Shown: positions 60,201-64,000 of the stretch, one piece after another
Numbering within the stretch: position 1 is the stretch's first letter
Layout of the letters: each line of letters starts with the position of its first letter
From: Ostrinia nubilalis
Taxonomy: Eukaryota > Arthropoda > Insecta > Lepidoptera > Crambidae
Direction of reading: 5' to 3'
Assembly (NCBI RefSeq): GCF_963855985.1
Contig: NC_087093.1
Span: 4,843,501-4,907,500, forward strand
DNA: 64,000 bases
The notes under the pieces: model-generated
The model's input: the letters and a program-made list of their open reading frames with translations, nothing else
Databases searched by the model: none
Told to the model about the DNA's origin: nothing
Program-made: the position numbers and the translations under genes

Positions 60201-60652
60201 TAGTTATTATTTTTTTTCTGGCGTCAAGAATCGCCTCTCGATCTAAATATTTTTAAAATAACTTGAAAAATCGAACTGCCTAAAGTAGGAATCGAAGTGT
60301 CTAATGTTGATGTTAAGTTGGAAACAAAATAAACGATTTTTTTTCTTTCTTTCTAATATCCGTTTTCACCATCAATCGCTAATTTTTAAGTGACCTTTAT
60401 GGTAACAAATTAACAATAAAAATTTTGTTTACATAGAGGTTTCTTAAAAATTAGGGATTGATGGTGAAAACGGGCATAAGTAGCTCTGATGGAAGAGCAG
60501 TCGCCCGGCAAGCGAAAGGTCGTGGATTCGATTCCCTTAGGCATTTCGATATTTTCAAGTTATTTTACTTAAAAGTAATTATTTCACTTACCAAACACTA
60601 TCCCCGTCAGGGCCAGCAGTAGAAGTTGGAACTGCGTCATGCAGCTTAGCAT
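24919..60652 (-). CDS. Beat-like two-Ig, GPI-anchored cell-surface protein (host gene, 7 coding exons)
   Basis: Joined exons on the minus strand: 60592-60652, 41378-41490, 39832-39927, 33578-33713, 32670-32803, 29346-29562, 24919-25067. All introns are GT-AG and every phase fits, giving 301 residues. Residues 1-23 are a signal peptide. Ig domain 1 has the disulphide pair C47-C114; Ig domain 2 has C161-C229 with core W174. Four Ig-region N-glycosylation sites are N83, N207, N222 and N248. Residues 288-301 form a short hydrophobic tail with no cytoplasmic part, as in GPI-anchored proteins, with a possible anchor site near N275-S277. Spacing, the SGPYACEIALDTP block and LTWFINNVKV resemble the Beaten path family, which binds Side-family receptors in axon guidance. 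The family is inferred from remembered pattern; another insect Ig family is possible. The Ig1 core Trp is Phe61. Confidence 0.85.
25580..25839. repeat. Four-unit interleaved inverted repeat in intron 6
   Basis: Four units of about 57-70 bases share GGTTCGGCCAAACCAACGCG and GTGCAGCGATGG. Units A (25580-25648) and B (25649-25704) are forward; A' (25705-25772) and B' (25773-25839) are reversed. By their outer ends A pairs with A' (AAATGCATTGATCGCC) and B with B' (AAGTCT), giving the order A B A' B' and not a simple palindrome. No coding sense. Confidence 0.85.
25996..26189 (-). mobile_element. Helitron-type terminal fragment, minus strand
   Basis: On the minus strand it runs from a TATATAAAAGAAAGTCGTG segment through AACGGCTGAACCGATTT to a terminus GTTCGCCGGGTCAGCTAG. 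I recall this as a common lepidopteran Helitron 3' end (CTAG at 25996-25999). The foldback element has inserted at or next to its 5' side. Confidence 0.65.
26715..27515. mobile_element. Inverted-repeat insertion in the left foldback arm
   Basis: Bounded by CCAAAATTTAAGTTTCTG (26715-26732) and CAGAAACTTGAATTTTGG (27498-27515), inverted with one mismatch. The interval is absent from the right arm, where CTAATG abuts the TCTGGACACG block through a few bases. Without the hAT-like element inside it, about 230 bp remain. It also holds two strong hairpins, CTTTTGTCAC/GTGACAAAAG and GTTTCTGTGACTGA/TCAGTCACAGAAAC, at 27418-27505. Confidence 0.65.
26799..27363. mobile_element. 565-bp hAT-like element nested in the foldback
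   Basis: Starts CAGGGATGTTATGGATATCC and ends ATATCCTTATTATCCCTG. It is flanked by a perfect 8-bp duplication TTACCAAG at 26791-26798 and 27364-27371, the hAT signature. Subterminal regions are full of CCGTAACCG/CCGAAAC repeats on both sides, and a central hairpin pairs AAACTGCAAAACTC with its near-complement at 26979-27000. No transposase. Confidence 0.85.
27908..28565. mobile_element. Inner inverted-repeat element at the centre of the foldback
   Basis: Arms of about 48 bases, CCTTTTAGTTCAATTCAAAG at 27908 and its reverse complement ending at 28565, with additional paired ACGGAATAA-type blocks inside. It may be the loop region of the same element or an independent insertion. A MITE copy lies within it (28099-28410). 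Confidence 0.6.
28099..28410 (-). mobile_element. 314-bp-type MITE, copy 2, inside the foldback
   Basis: Reverse-orientation homologue of 14363-14676, same termini (GGATGTTTCCT on the left, AGGAAACTAGCC on the right) and the same interior GACGTCA sites. Overall identity looks high, so both copies are of similar recent age. Confidence 0.85.
29346..29562 (-). CDS. Host gene coding exon 6: rest of Ig domain 2
   Basis: Acceptor TTTCAAACAG, donor GTAAGC. 72 codons plus one base. Contains VDERLTVPHG, an N-glycosylation site NSS, and YPNQTVDITCLS with the second cysteine of Ig domain 2. The foldback transposon ends 17 bases beyond the donor edge (29328 against 29345). Confidence 0.9.
29563..32669 (-). 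other. Host gene intron 5, no transposon edges recognised
   Basis: Mostly AT-rich. A GC-rich patch with the palindrome GTTCGCGTACGAAC lies at about 30330-30410. The short plus-strand ORFs at 30006-30203, 31034-31354 and 32541-32825 lack domains; the last overlaps exon 5 in the other strand. Confidence 0.5.
32670..32803 (-). CDS. Host gene coding exon 5: linker and start of Ig domain 2
   Basis: Acceptor CATCTTTACAG, donor GTAAGA. Two bases plus 44 codons. A basic linker (HRPKIKIKHKK) precedes SSDHLEATCHSAPAHP and LTWFINNVK, the cysteine and tryptophan of Ig domain 2. An inner acceptor (TGTCCAG before 32748) would break the phase with exon 4, so 32803 is preferred. Confidence 0.83.
33578..33713 (-). 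CDS. Host gene coding exon 4: end of Ig domain 1
   Basis: Acceptor TTTGCAG, donor GTAAGT. 45 codons plus one base. Contains the SITLERLDFSASGPYACEIA block with the second Ig cysteine (C114), an excellent Ig F-strand match. A MITE lies only 22 bases upstream of the acceptor in the preceding intron (33736-33873). Confidence 0.9.
33736..33873. mobile_element. 138-bp MITE with TTA target duplication (Harbinger type)
   Basis: Inverted ends GGGCCCTCGCCCACGGCGA / TCGCCGTGGGCGAGGGCCC, perfect over 19 bases, flanked by TTA on both sides (33733-33735, 33874-33876). A TTA duplication is typical of PIF/Harbinger. Interior rich in CGCGTT/AACGCG. It sits in intron 3 of the host gene close to the exon 4 acceptor. 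Its ends differ from the full Harbinger element nearby, so that element is unlikely to mobilise it. Confidence 0.88.
34406..35765 (+). CDS. PIF/Harbinger DDE transposase (HARBI1-like), four exons
   Basis: Exons 34406-34660, 34731-35012, 35167-35554, 35635-35765. All junctions are GT-AG and in phase, giving 351 residues, close to the 349 of vertebrate HARBI1. Start ATG 34406 is the first Met in frame. A helix-turn-helix (LSQPTVSRICARVAHAI, about residues 96-112) precedes the catalytic core: D150 in GAIDCTHIKI, D226 in GDSGYPLLPYL, E262 in TVERCFGVWKQRF, a DD35E triad. The enzyme cuts and joins transposon ends, normally only with the Myb-like partner encoded alongside. All catalytic residues are present and no stop or shift is seen, so the element may be active. 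It runs antisense to the host gene. Confidence 0.93.
36005..36299 (+). repeat. Direct duplication of about 95 bp, spacing about 204 bp
   Basis: ACTTTATATCACTAATTTAA then GTACAATTA, AAACTTACTTA(T/C)TAAAAATC, CAGTTCAATTCTT and ATTGCT occur at 36010-36100 and again at 36214-36298. The second copy lies inside a Helitron-like fragment, the first just outside it in the Harbinger intergenic spacer. Confidence 0.82.
36160..36420 (+). mobile_element. Helitron-like fragment inside the Harbinger element
   Basis: Begins with a TACACTATTATTATAAAGGCG segment and ends GGAGTCGTGGGCAACAGCTAG followed by T, the usual lepidopteran Helitron 5' and 3' forms. The 3' hairpin is degenerate. It lies between the two Harbinger genes. 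Confidence 0.6.
36620..37629 (-). CDS. Harbinger Myb/SANT-like DNA-binding partner protein, three exons
   Basis: Exons 37561-37629, 37363-37472, 36620-37280. GT-AG junctions are in phase, giving 279 residues. The N-terminal trihelix/Myb-like domain (residues about 15-85) carries the three spaced tryptophans (SENWLEEDK, VAAWADLQTTF, KSQWSLIK), followed by TQLKSQWS typical of MADF/Myb-SANT proteins. The middle (about 110-180) is acidic and the C-terminus (about 200-279) is a Lys/Glu-rich coiled coil for multimerisation. In known Harbinger systems this protein binds the transposon ends and carries the transposase into the nucleus. The middle junction uses donor GTTGGT after 37363, chosen because the alternative GTACAT leads to a stop. 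Confidence 0.88.
38140..38242. mobile_element. GGCTGGGTTGCACCA MITE, copy 1
   Basis: Ends AAGGCTGGGTTGCACCA and GGTGCAACTCACCCTAA are inverted. Inside is the conserved ACCACCGGTTATCGTTAAAG. It lies 47 bp from the Harbinger right end. Other copies: 41980-42068, 51294-51413, 53321-53442, 61737-61858. Confidence 0.88.
38243..39831 (-). other. Rest of host intron 3, no feature recognised
   Basis: AT-rich, with a stretch of alternating TCGTAG/GTAGC motifs at about 38740-38810 (repeated CGTAGTATTTCGTAGTATCG) that looks like a short degenerate tandem repeat. Confidence 0.45.
39832..39927 (-). CDS. Host gene coding exon 3: middle of Ig domain 1
   Basis: Acceptor TTTCGCAG, donor GTAAGT. Exactly 32 codons, both ends phase 0. 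Contains strand C as VVFYKNGQRLMKYV, with Phe where most Ig domains have Trp, and a glycosylation site NVT. Confidence 0.88.
39928..41377 (-). other. Host gene intron 2, no feature recognised
   Basis: 1450 bases between coding exons 2 and 3. No ORF with a domain and no transposon edge that I can support. Confidence 0.5.
41378..41490 (-). CDS. Host gene coding exon 2: start of Ig domain 1
   Basis: Acceptor TTTCGCAG, donor GTACAT. Two bases complete a Val codon, then 37 codons. Contains the mature N-terminus and the first Ig cysteine (VVLRCDHNVDP, C47). Ends phase 0. Confidence 0.88.
41561..41688. mobile_element. 128-bp palindromic element with 28-bp arms
   Basis: The arms 41561-41588 and 41661-41688 pair at 27 of 28 positions (core ACGAAGGCGAGTGAGCTTTAC). 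The loop is 72 bases. No clear target duplication. It lies in host intron 1, about 70 bases upstream of coding exon 2's acceptor. Confidence 0.75.
41765..41893. mobile_element. 129-bp MITE with CAGTCAG termini and TA duplication
   Basis: CAGTCAGTGCCAAATAGTTC on the left pairs with GAACTATTTGACGCTGACTG on the right, followed inward by GTGACACCCAAAGT/ACTTTGGGTGTGAC. Flanked by TA (41763-41764, 41894-41895). A Tc1/mariner-type MITE common in Lepidoptera. Confidence 0.87.
41980..42068. mobile_element. GGCTGGGTTGCACCA MITE, copy 2, partial
   Basis: Shares ATCTGTCAAACTC, ACACCGGTTATCGTTA and GTAGTGCAACTCAGCTTAA with the other copies. The left terminus is missing, and TACATATGTAG interrupts the middle. 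Confidence 0.72.
42168..42417 (+). mobile_element. 250-bp non-autonomous Helitron with CTGT microsatellite
   Basis: Starts TCCCAACTAATATTATAAA after an A and ends GGAAAGCTAG before a T, so insertion is between A and T as for Helitrons. The 3' hairpin CGCGG-GCGAAG-CCGCG lies about 12 bases before CTAG. A CTGT run sits at 42198-42235, a hallmark of the lepidopteran microsatellite-associated Helitron family. Confidence 0.88.
42198..42236. repeat. CTGT microsatellite
   Basis: Nine or so tandem CTGT units inside the Helitron. Confidence 0.95.
42461..42551. mobile_element. ACGGCACATCA MITE, copy 2, rearranged
   Basis: Related to 18535-18630 by ACAACGGCACATCAA on the left and TTGCAACAAAA then TCTGATGT on the right. 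The right end is altered. Confidence 0.55.
42793..42857 (+). repeat. LINE/SINE 3'-tail fragment (TCTATGGGCGACGG type), copy 2
   Basis: Homologous to 8386-8467 but lacking the CTGCTAGTTTGCCTCCTAT segment. Ends in CCCATAAAAAAA. Confidence 0.65.
42870..47049 (-). other. Host intron 1, first long AT-rich part
   Basis: No supported feature. Several ORFs of 60-123 codons occur (the longest 45566-45937, plus strand), but none has a domain, a plausible start context or splice partners, so I treat them as chance. Confidence 0.45.
47050..47496 (-). repeat. TTTGAC-tailed dispersed repeat, copy 2
   Basis: Reverse-orientation homologue of 10175-10702, including the tail (AGTCAAAAGTCAAAATTTC) at its left edge. 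It lacks about 80 bases of the 5' end present in copy 1. Confidence 0.85.
47893..48052. mobile_element. 160-bp MITE with TAAGAGCT termini
   Basis: TAAGAGCTAGTGAACGCCAG on the left and CTGGCGTTCACCAGCTCTTA on the right pair with one mismatch. AGACCTA/TAGGTCT extends the arms. AT-rich interior. No certain target duplication. Confidence 0.85.
48053..50598 (-). other. Host intron 1, no feature recognised
   Basis: AT-rich. A moderately GC-rich stretch at 48800-48960 contains a 63-codon plus-strand ORF without a recognisable domain. Confidence 0.45.
50599..50773. mobile_element. 175-bp MITE with TTA duplication (Harbinger type)
   Basis: GCCTAGGCGCAGACCACCGA on the left pairs with TCCGTGGTCTGCGCCTAGGG on the right; TTA lies at both edges (50596-50598, 50774-50776). 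Inside, further self-complementary TCGGCCGAT/GTTGGCCGATA motifs. Confidence 0.86.
50777..51293 (-). other. Host intron 1, no feature recognised
   Basis: Unremarkable sequence, with a palindrome CGGATCTTCGGGCCCCGGG near 50988. Confidence 0.4.
51294..51413. mobile_element. GGCTGGGTTGCACCA MITE, copy 3
   Basis: GAGTTGCACCACCTAACTTTG on the left, GTGCAACCCAGCCTTAG on the right, ACGATAACCGGTG in the middle; reversed relative to copies 1 and 4. Confidence 0.88.
51414..53320 (-). other. Host intron 1, no feature recognised
   Basis: Mostly AT-rich. A GC-richer block at 52545-52690 with a 68-codon minus-strand ORF (GVNCFTMVIATKALLL) is not recognisable as an exon: I see no phase-compatible splice sites linking it to the host gene. 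Confidence 0.4.
53321..53442. mobile_element. GGCTGGGTTGCACCA MITE, copy 4
   Basis: AAGGCTGGGTTGCACCATTTT to AGGTGGTGCAACTCAACCTT, with CACCGGTTATCGTCAAAGTT inside. Best-preserved copy, about 122 bp. Confidence 0.9.
53443..55210 (-). other. Host intron 1, no feature recognised
   Basis: Contains a small stem-loop, CTCTCCAATT pairing with AATTGGAGAG, at 54257-54299, and TGCCACGTTA/TAACGTGGCA at about 54841-54870. No genes. Confidence 0.45.
55212..55540 (-). repeat. TTTGAC-tailed dispersed repeat, copy 3, internally deleted
   Basis: Same family as 10175 and 47050. It keeps the 5' end (TCGACCATATTAGAGGGAAT) and the tail but jumps from GGCAAGTG directly to TGCTAATATC, losing about 180 internal bases present in the other two copies. 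Confidence 0.85.
55541..56620 (-). other. Host intron 1, no feature recognised
   Basis: Includes a homopolymeric C run at 55761-55777. The 65-codon plus-strand ORF at 56165-56362 shows no domain. Confidence 0.4.
56625..56704 (+). repeat. TTTGAC-tailed dispersed repeat, copy 4, 3' fragment
   Basis: GGTTCCTTAAGAGCAT, then TTGTAAGAACTTATTTA and AATAAAGATATTTTGGACTTTGATTTT match the last 80 bases of copy 1. Confidence 0.78.
57144..57946. mobile_element. 803-bp non-autonomous inverted-repeat element
   Basis: TATAGTCTATCCAATATAGC on the left pairs with GCTATATTGGATAGACTATA on the right. The arms continue through TTGATTAGAATGACGGCTGTCA and its counterpart to about 45 bases. A duplicated TGTTAAAAAATTAGTT lies inside at about 57570-57620. 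No transposase ORF. Superfamily not determined. Confidence 0.82.
57947..60354 (-). other. Host intron 1, no feature recognised
   Basis: AT-rich, no supported element. Confidence 0.45.
60355..60478. mobile_element. MITE with CCGTTTTCACC termini, copy 2
   Basis: ATATCCGTTTTCACCATCAAT to ATTGATGGTGAAAACGGGCAT, 124 bp, with an inner pair AATTTTTAAGTGACC/TTCTTAAAAATTAGGG. Related to 17495-17575, which has lost the middle. Confidence 0.88.
60479..60545 (+). tRNA. tRNA-like sequence, probable pseudogene or SINE head
   Basis: TAGCTCTGATGGAAGAGC forms a D-arm and matches an A box. TCGC-CCGGCAA-GCGA forms an anticodon stem-loop. GGATTCGATTCCC matches a B box. The T stem pairs poorly and the acceptor stem would need bases of the adjacent MITE end. 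It is therefore more likely a decayed tRNA or a tRNA-derived SINE head than a functional tRNA. It lies in host intron 1 close to the first coding exon. Confidence 0.4.
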
Positions 60653-60725
60653 CTCGGTGATCGCAGCTCACTGGCAGTCGAATATCACCACGATGATGCT
60701 GAGCCAGCACATCTTTGACGATTCA
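60592..60725 (-). CDS. Host gene exon with 5' UTR and signal peptide
   Basis: The acceptor is TATTGTATTGCAG before 60725 and the donor GTAAGT after 60592. The start ATG is at 60652. An in-frame TGA upstream (60668-60670) rules out a longer product. The coding part gives 20 codons plus one base: MLSCMTQ and then a Leu-rich hydrophobic core. The acceptor shows that at least one more 5' UTR exon, and the promoter, lie further upstream, perhaps beyond the window. A second ATG four codons in could also serve. Confidence 0.85.
60668..60712 (-). promoter_or_regulatory. 14-codon upstream ORF in the host gene 5' UTR
   Basis: ATG at 60712, stop TGA at 60668-60670, 15 bases before the main ATG and in the same frame. 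The peptide is hydrophobic (MCWLSIIVVIFDCQ). Such uORFs commonly lower translation of the main ORF. That it does so here is inference. Confidence 0.55.
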
Positions 60726-61100
60726 CTGCAATACAATAAAATTATTTCAATAAATCTGACACATTTATCTTAATTCCACTTAAATAAGACATACTTTTCA
60801 CTAATTTCCGAGTTAAATTACAGAAAATAATTGAATTGACAAAATATTGGAACGCAAAACAAAAAACGATCGCGTCACAGCAATGAAAAAGAAACATTTA
60901 TTTGTGGCCAGGCTGTCTGGGTAAGGAGTTCATTTACAAAAAAAAGTTTATCTCCAAACCAATACAACATAGGCGCTGATTTTAAAAAGTTAACCGCCCG
61001 TTGAACACTTGTTTAAATTGTCATTTAGTATGGAAATATCATTTTACTAATGTTCAACGTGTGCTTAACTTTTTATTATTATTACAAGCTTTATATTGAC
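60726..61100. other. Upstream of the host signal-peptide exon, no feature recognised
   Basis: Intron or 5' flank, AT-rich. No core promoter motif I can support. Confidence 0.4.
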
Positions 61101-61109
61101 TTCACTTGT

Positions 61110-61600
61110 TAGTATGTGTGGGACAAATCTTGCAACTGAATTTAAGACCACTTCTCCTCAACCGATTGAGTTGAAATTTGGTATACTTATGTAAGTACCT
61201 ACGATGACAATGCAATGTTATGGTACCATTGAGCTGGTCAGATGATCGAGTCAGGAGGTGGCCATAGGAACTCCTAAACGAAACGACGGAATCGCATCGA
61301 GTTTGGGTTCGTTGGATTTGTCTTTTCGAGCAGTTTAGTGCTAGATTATGTCCAGGGTCCTGATGATGGAGTCAGGAGGTGGCCATAGGAACTCCTAAAC
61401 GAAACGGCGGAATCGCATCAAGTTTGGGTTCGTTGGATTTGTCTTTTCGAGCAGTTTAGTGCTAGATGATGTCCAGGGTCCTTATGATGGATTAGGGAGG
61501 TGGCCATAGGAACTCCTAAACGAAACGGCAGAAACTCATCGAGTTTGGGTTCGTTGGATTCGACTTCTCGAGCACTTTGGTGCTTAATAATGACCCAGAG
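61110..61600. repeat. Three-unit 120-bp minisatellite within a lepidopteran repeat
   Basis: Units begin near 61249, 61369 and 61490 with the shared GGAGGTGGCCATAGGAACTC, then CCTAAACGAAACG, AAACGACGGAATCGCATC variants, GAGTTTGGGTTCGTTGGATT and CGAGCA(G/C)TTTAGTGCT. Units one and two are nearly identical, the third more diverged. The preceding 61110-61240 (CAACCGATTGAGTTGAAATTTGG, GACAATGCAATGTTATGG) belongs to the same repeat, which I recall from other moths. Confidence 0.85.
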
Positions 61601-61736
61601 AGTGAGATACAACTTAAAAGTGTAAAATAAAGTTATAATAAAAAAAAACTTTTTTACAAACAAGCTTTATCCTGTTTGTTTTTAAAAAAGTTTTTTTTTC
61701 ATACCTAAGGTCCTAGAGTAAGTGCACTTATAATCT

Positions 61737-61858
61737 AAGGCTGAGTTGCACCAACTGACTTTAACTGTAACTATAACAATAACCGGTGTGTTTATATGGA
61801 GTTTGACAGGTTTTTGACATTTGTTAAAATTAAAGTAAGATGGTGCAACTCAGCCTTA
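61737..61858. mobile_element. GGCTGGGTTGCACCA MITE, copy 5
   Basis: AAGGCTGAGTTGCACCAACTG to AGATGGTGCAACTCAGCCTT, with CAATAACCGGTG in the middle, 122 bp. Confidence 0.88.
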
Positions 61859-61899
61859 GCCATTTAAAAATAAAATTTTAATAGATGTATCATATTATT

Positions 61900-62215
61900 T
61901 ATTCTTCTTTTATAAAGTGCTTTCAGTGAAGAAATATTATGTTAGTATTTGAAACTACATGTATACTTGTATTTAAAGCTAAGCTAAAGGACCTTTTGTT
62001 AAAAAAAGGTTACTACTCTGTAAATGTATATCTTTCTGACAATTTATAATGATTTTTGTGACAATTTGAGTACCTAAGTATTTATTAATGAAATAATTTT
62101 TTTCTCTCCGACTGACATAATATTGTATTCTGCTGACATTTTCTGTATGACTTAATTAACTTATAATTATTAATAATTGACTTGTATTTGAATTTGAATT
62201 TGAATTTGAATTTGA
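61900..62215 (+). mobile_element. LINE 3' end with TTGAAT repeat tail
   Basis: 61972-62050 encodes the last codons of a Jockey/CR1-type RT (FKAKLKDLLLKKGYYSVN, then a stop). A short 3' UTR and a tail of five TTTGAA units at 62184-62217 follow. The 5' edge is unclear. Confidence 0.75.
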
Positions 62216-64000
62216 ATATTATAAGTAAGAGTCTCTTGCAAATCACATTAAACATCATTATTCAACTTAAAGTATTGCACGTTTTCTACGATATATTCAT
62301 ACTTATCATAAACTTTTTTTCACGTTTACCGAAAGCAATAATGAGAAAAAAATTACTATCTCAAACGTTAAGGAAGTACCTTATAAGTAGATTATTTATG
62401 TTTTGTTAGTATTTTACATAAATAATTTTTGTTCCAATGTTAATATAAGCGTTAAAGATCAATTTAACTATACTGCAGCACTACAGTTATTTCTGTATTA
62501 TCAGAGATATTAATTATATTTGTTATACCTACTGTGTAATAAATTGACAAGCGTTATTAAGTAAAATATCTAATCTACCCCGAAGACACCGGTGAGTAAA
62601 ATTAATTACTTAGTCCCAAACATTTCGTGAAACGCCGACATATACAGTATAGAGGTAAATATTTATGAGCTTTTAAAGCTCTAAAAGTTTTCGTTGCGAC
62701 TCGACGACGTTTTTCGCAAGTTTTAAAAAGCTTTACAAGTGTACTCACTTTGGAATTCGAAGGAGAAAAAATAAGCTTCTTGCACACTTTTTATCTGCAT
62801 AATTACGGCTTGCTTCAGAAAGTTTCAACGCCGACTAAGATTATTTCATCATTTGGATGTATGTTTGTTTACATTTAAGATTCATTAGGCTCCACATTAA
62901 AAATCTTTAAGTTCATCATTATAACTTGTCACCTACACAGCTGTCTGACCGAGAGTCTAGACAAAGTGACATTCGAAATCGCTTCATGGAGCGAAGACAC
63001 GCTACCGGACTACAAGCGTTAGCGATAGAAGAAGAATAGCCACGGCCGTATTGTTTCGTTTAAAACAATTACATAAATAAAATTTGAGAAAGTTACATTT
63101 TATCATCTAAGTGACTCATGTGTGACAAATTAGAATAAAGTAATTAACCCTCCGAGTGCAAAGCGGTTTGAACTTAACATTTAAATAAACCCATTTGTGC
63201 CCACGTTACTCAGTTCAATTATAGTTGCAGCGCAAGTTCGCTACTCGTAAGTCAGTCCTCTGCCAATTTTAAACGTATTCCAGTCGACACTCGACCAATT
63301 TAGGTATTCGGTTATCTATTCTACTGACACGTGGAGAGACAACACGATATTCGAAGTCCATTGATGATATCGTTGTTGGGCAATCGCCGCGGGACACGTT
63401 GCCTGTAAGTCACGTGACAGTAAAAATTGGCTACTTGATAACATCAAATTAATGCCCGGTCACTGGAATTCCTTTAGGATATTATGATGTTTGAAAAGCG
63501 ATATCTATGGGTTTTAAAATGTATTTTTTATGTAACGACATGCAACTCTTGACGCTAAAAAATTTGTTTAGAATGAAAATGCCATTATTCGAGCATTTGT
63601 TTGATACTTGAGTAATGTAGAAAATTAATGCTGTTAACACAGTTAAATAACATAACATCACACAAAACAACACATTAGGTATATCATTTATAATAAGTTT
63701 TGAATTGGCTACTTGCATACATATTATTATCCCCCCAATATACAGACAAGCAAGGTGTATACTTATATTCATGAGAATTAAACAGTGTACGTATCAGATA
63801 GTAAGCCTATCTATTTTCGACTGAAATTATCGTTTCATGTTTTAATGTTGTCCTTCACAAATTGTAGGGCATTCGAAATATGGGCCACACGATATTATTA
63901 TAGCGTGTATGTATAGCTAATATCGGTTTCACGCAATTCAAATTCATATCGATCTGTTTTTACTTATAAACGCGAGTTTTCTTATATTTATCCTCAATTG
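62216..64000. other. AT-rich DNA to the window end, no feature recognised
   Basis: Short ORFs (62182-62409, 62602-62787, 63482-63772) have no domains. It may contain upstream non-coding exons or the promoter of the host gene, but nothing in the sequence demonstrates this. Confidence 0.4.

Noticed and set aside
60479..60545. Functional tRNA gene
   Set aside because: T stem pairs badly, acceptor stem depends on a MITE end, and the anticodon read (GGC) is not used in eukaryotic nuclear tRNA sets as far as I know.
61237..61600. CRISPR-like direct repeats
   Set aside because: Tandem 120-bp units without spacers, in a eukaryotic genome; a minisatellite.

Overview
The window is insect nuclear DNA, almost certainly from a moth or butterfly. 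The evidence is the AT-rich background, a host gene split by GT-AG introns, and repeat families I recognise from Lepidoptera: RTE 3' tails ending in CATCAT runs, small Helitrons ending in CTAG, and MITEs with the GGCTGGGTTGCACCA terminus. There are no operons, CRISPR arrays or bacterial genes.

The only host gene I can reconstruct lies on the minus strand, with coding exons scattered from 60652 down to 24919. Seven coding exons (60592-60652, 41378-41490, 39832-39927, 33578-33713, 32670-32803, 29346-29562, 24919-25067) join with every intron phase matching. They give a 301-residue protein: signal peptide, two immunoglobulin domains, and a hydrophobic C-terminus typical of a GPI anchor. It most resembles the Beaten path (Beat) family of neuronal cell-surface proteins. 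Its six introns, the first about 19 kb, hold most of the mobile elements.

Layout. 1-2700: an R2-like LINE with a restriction-like endonuclease, interrupted by a 456-bp inverted-repeat element inside the YMDD catalytic motif of its reverse transcriptase. 2707-7400: a nearly complete CR1-clade LINE on the minus strand (PHD/coiled-coil ORF1, endonuclease-RT ORF2) with one visible frameshift. 7421-13600: a tiny hairpin insertion, RTE tails, LINE fragments and a decayed RTE reverse transcriptase. 14363-16577: a MITE, then a Tc1/mariner relic containing a hAT-like element. 17495-24900: MITEs and AT-rich DNA. 24919-60725: the host gene. Its introns carry a 3.1-kb foldback element with at least two levels of nesting (26190-29328), a complete two-gene PIF/Harbinger transposon (34142-38092), Helitrons and many MITEs. 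60725-64000: upstream DNA with a 120-bp tandem repeat and a LINE 3' end.

The most striking items are the apparently intact Harbinger element (351-aa DDE transposase with three introns, 279-aa Myb/SANT-like partner, matching termini and a 3-bp target duplication); the foldback whose 522-bp arms lie inside the host gene and end 17 bp from a splice donor; the YMDD-splitting insertion; and a 14-codon uORF ahead of the host start codon. I found no clearly new multi-gene system; the novelty is in nested transposon architecture and its relation to the host gene. All calls come from reading the sequence; no database search was run.
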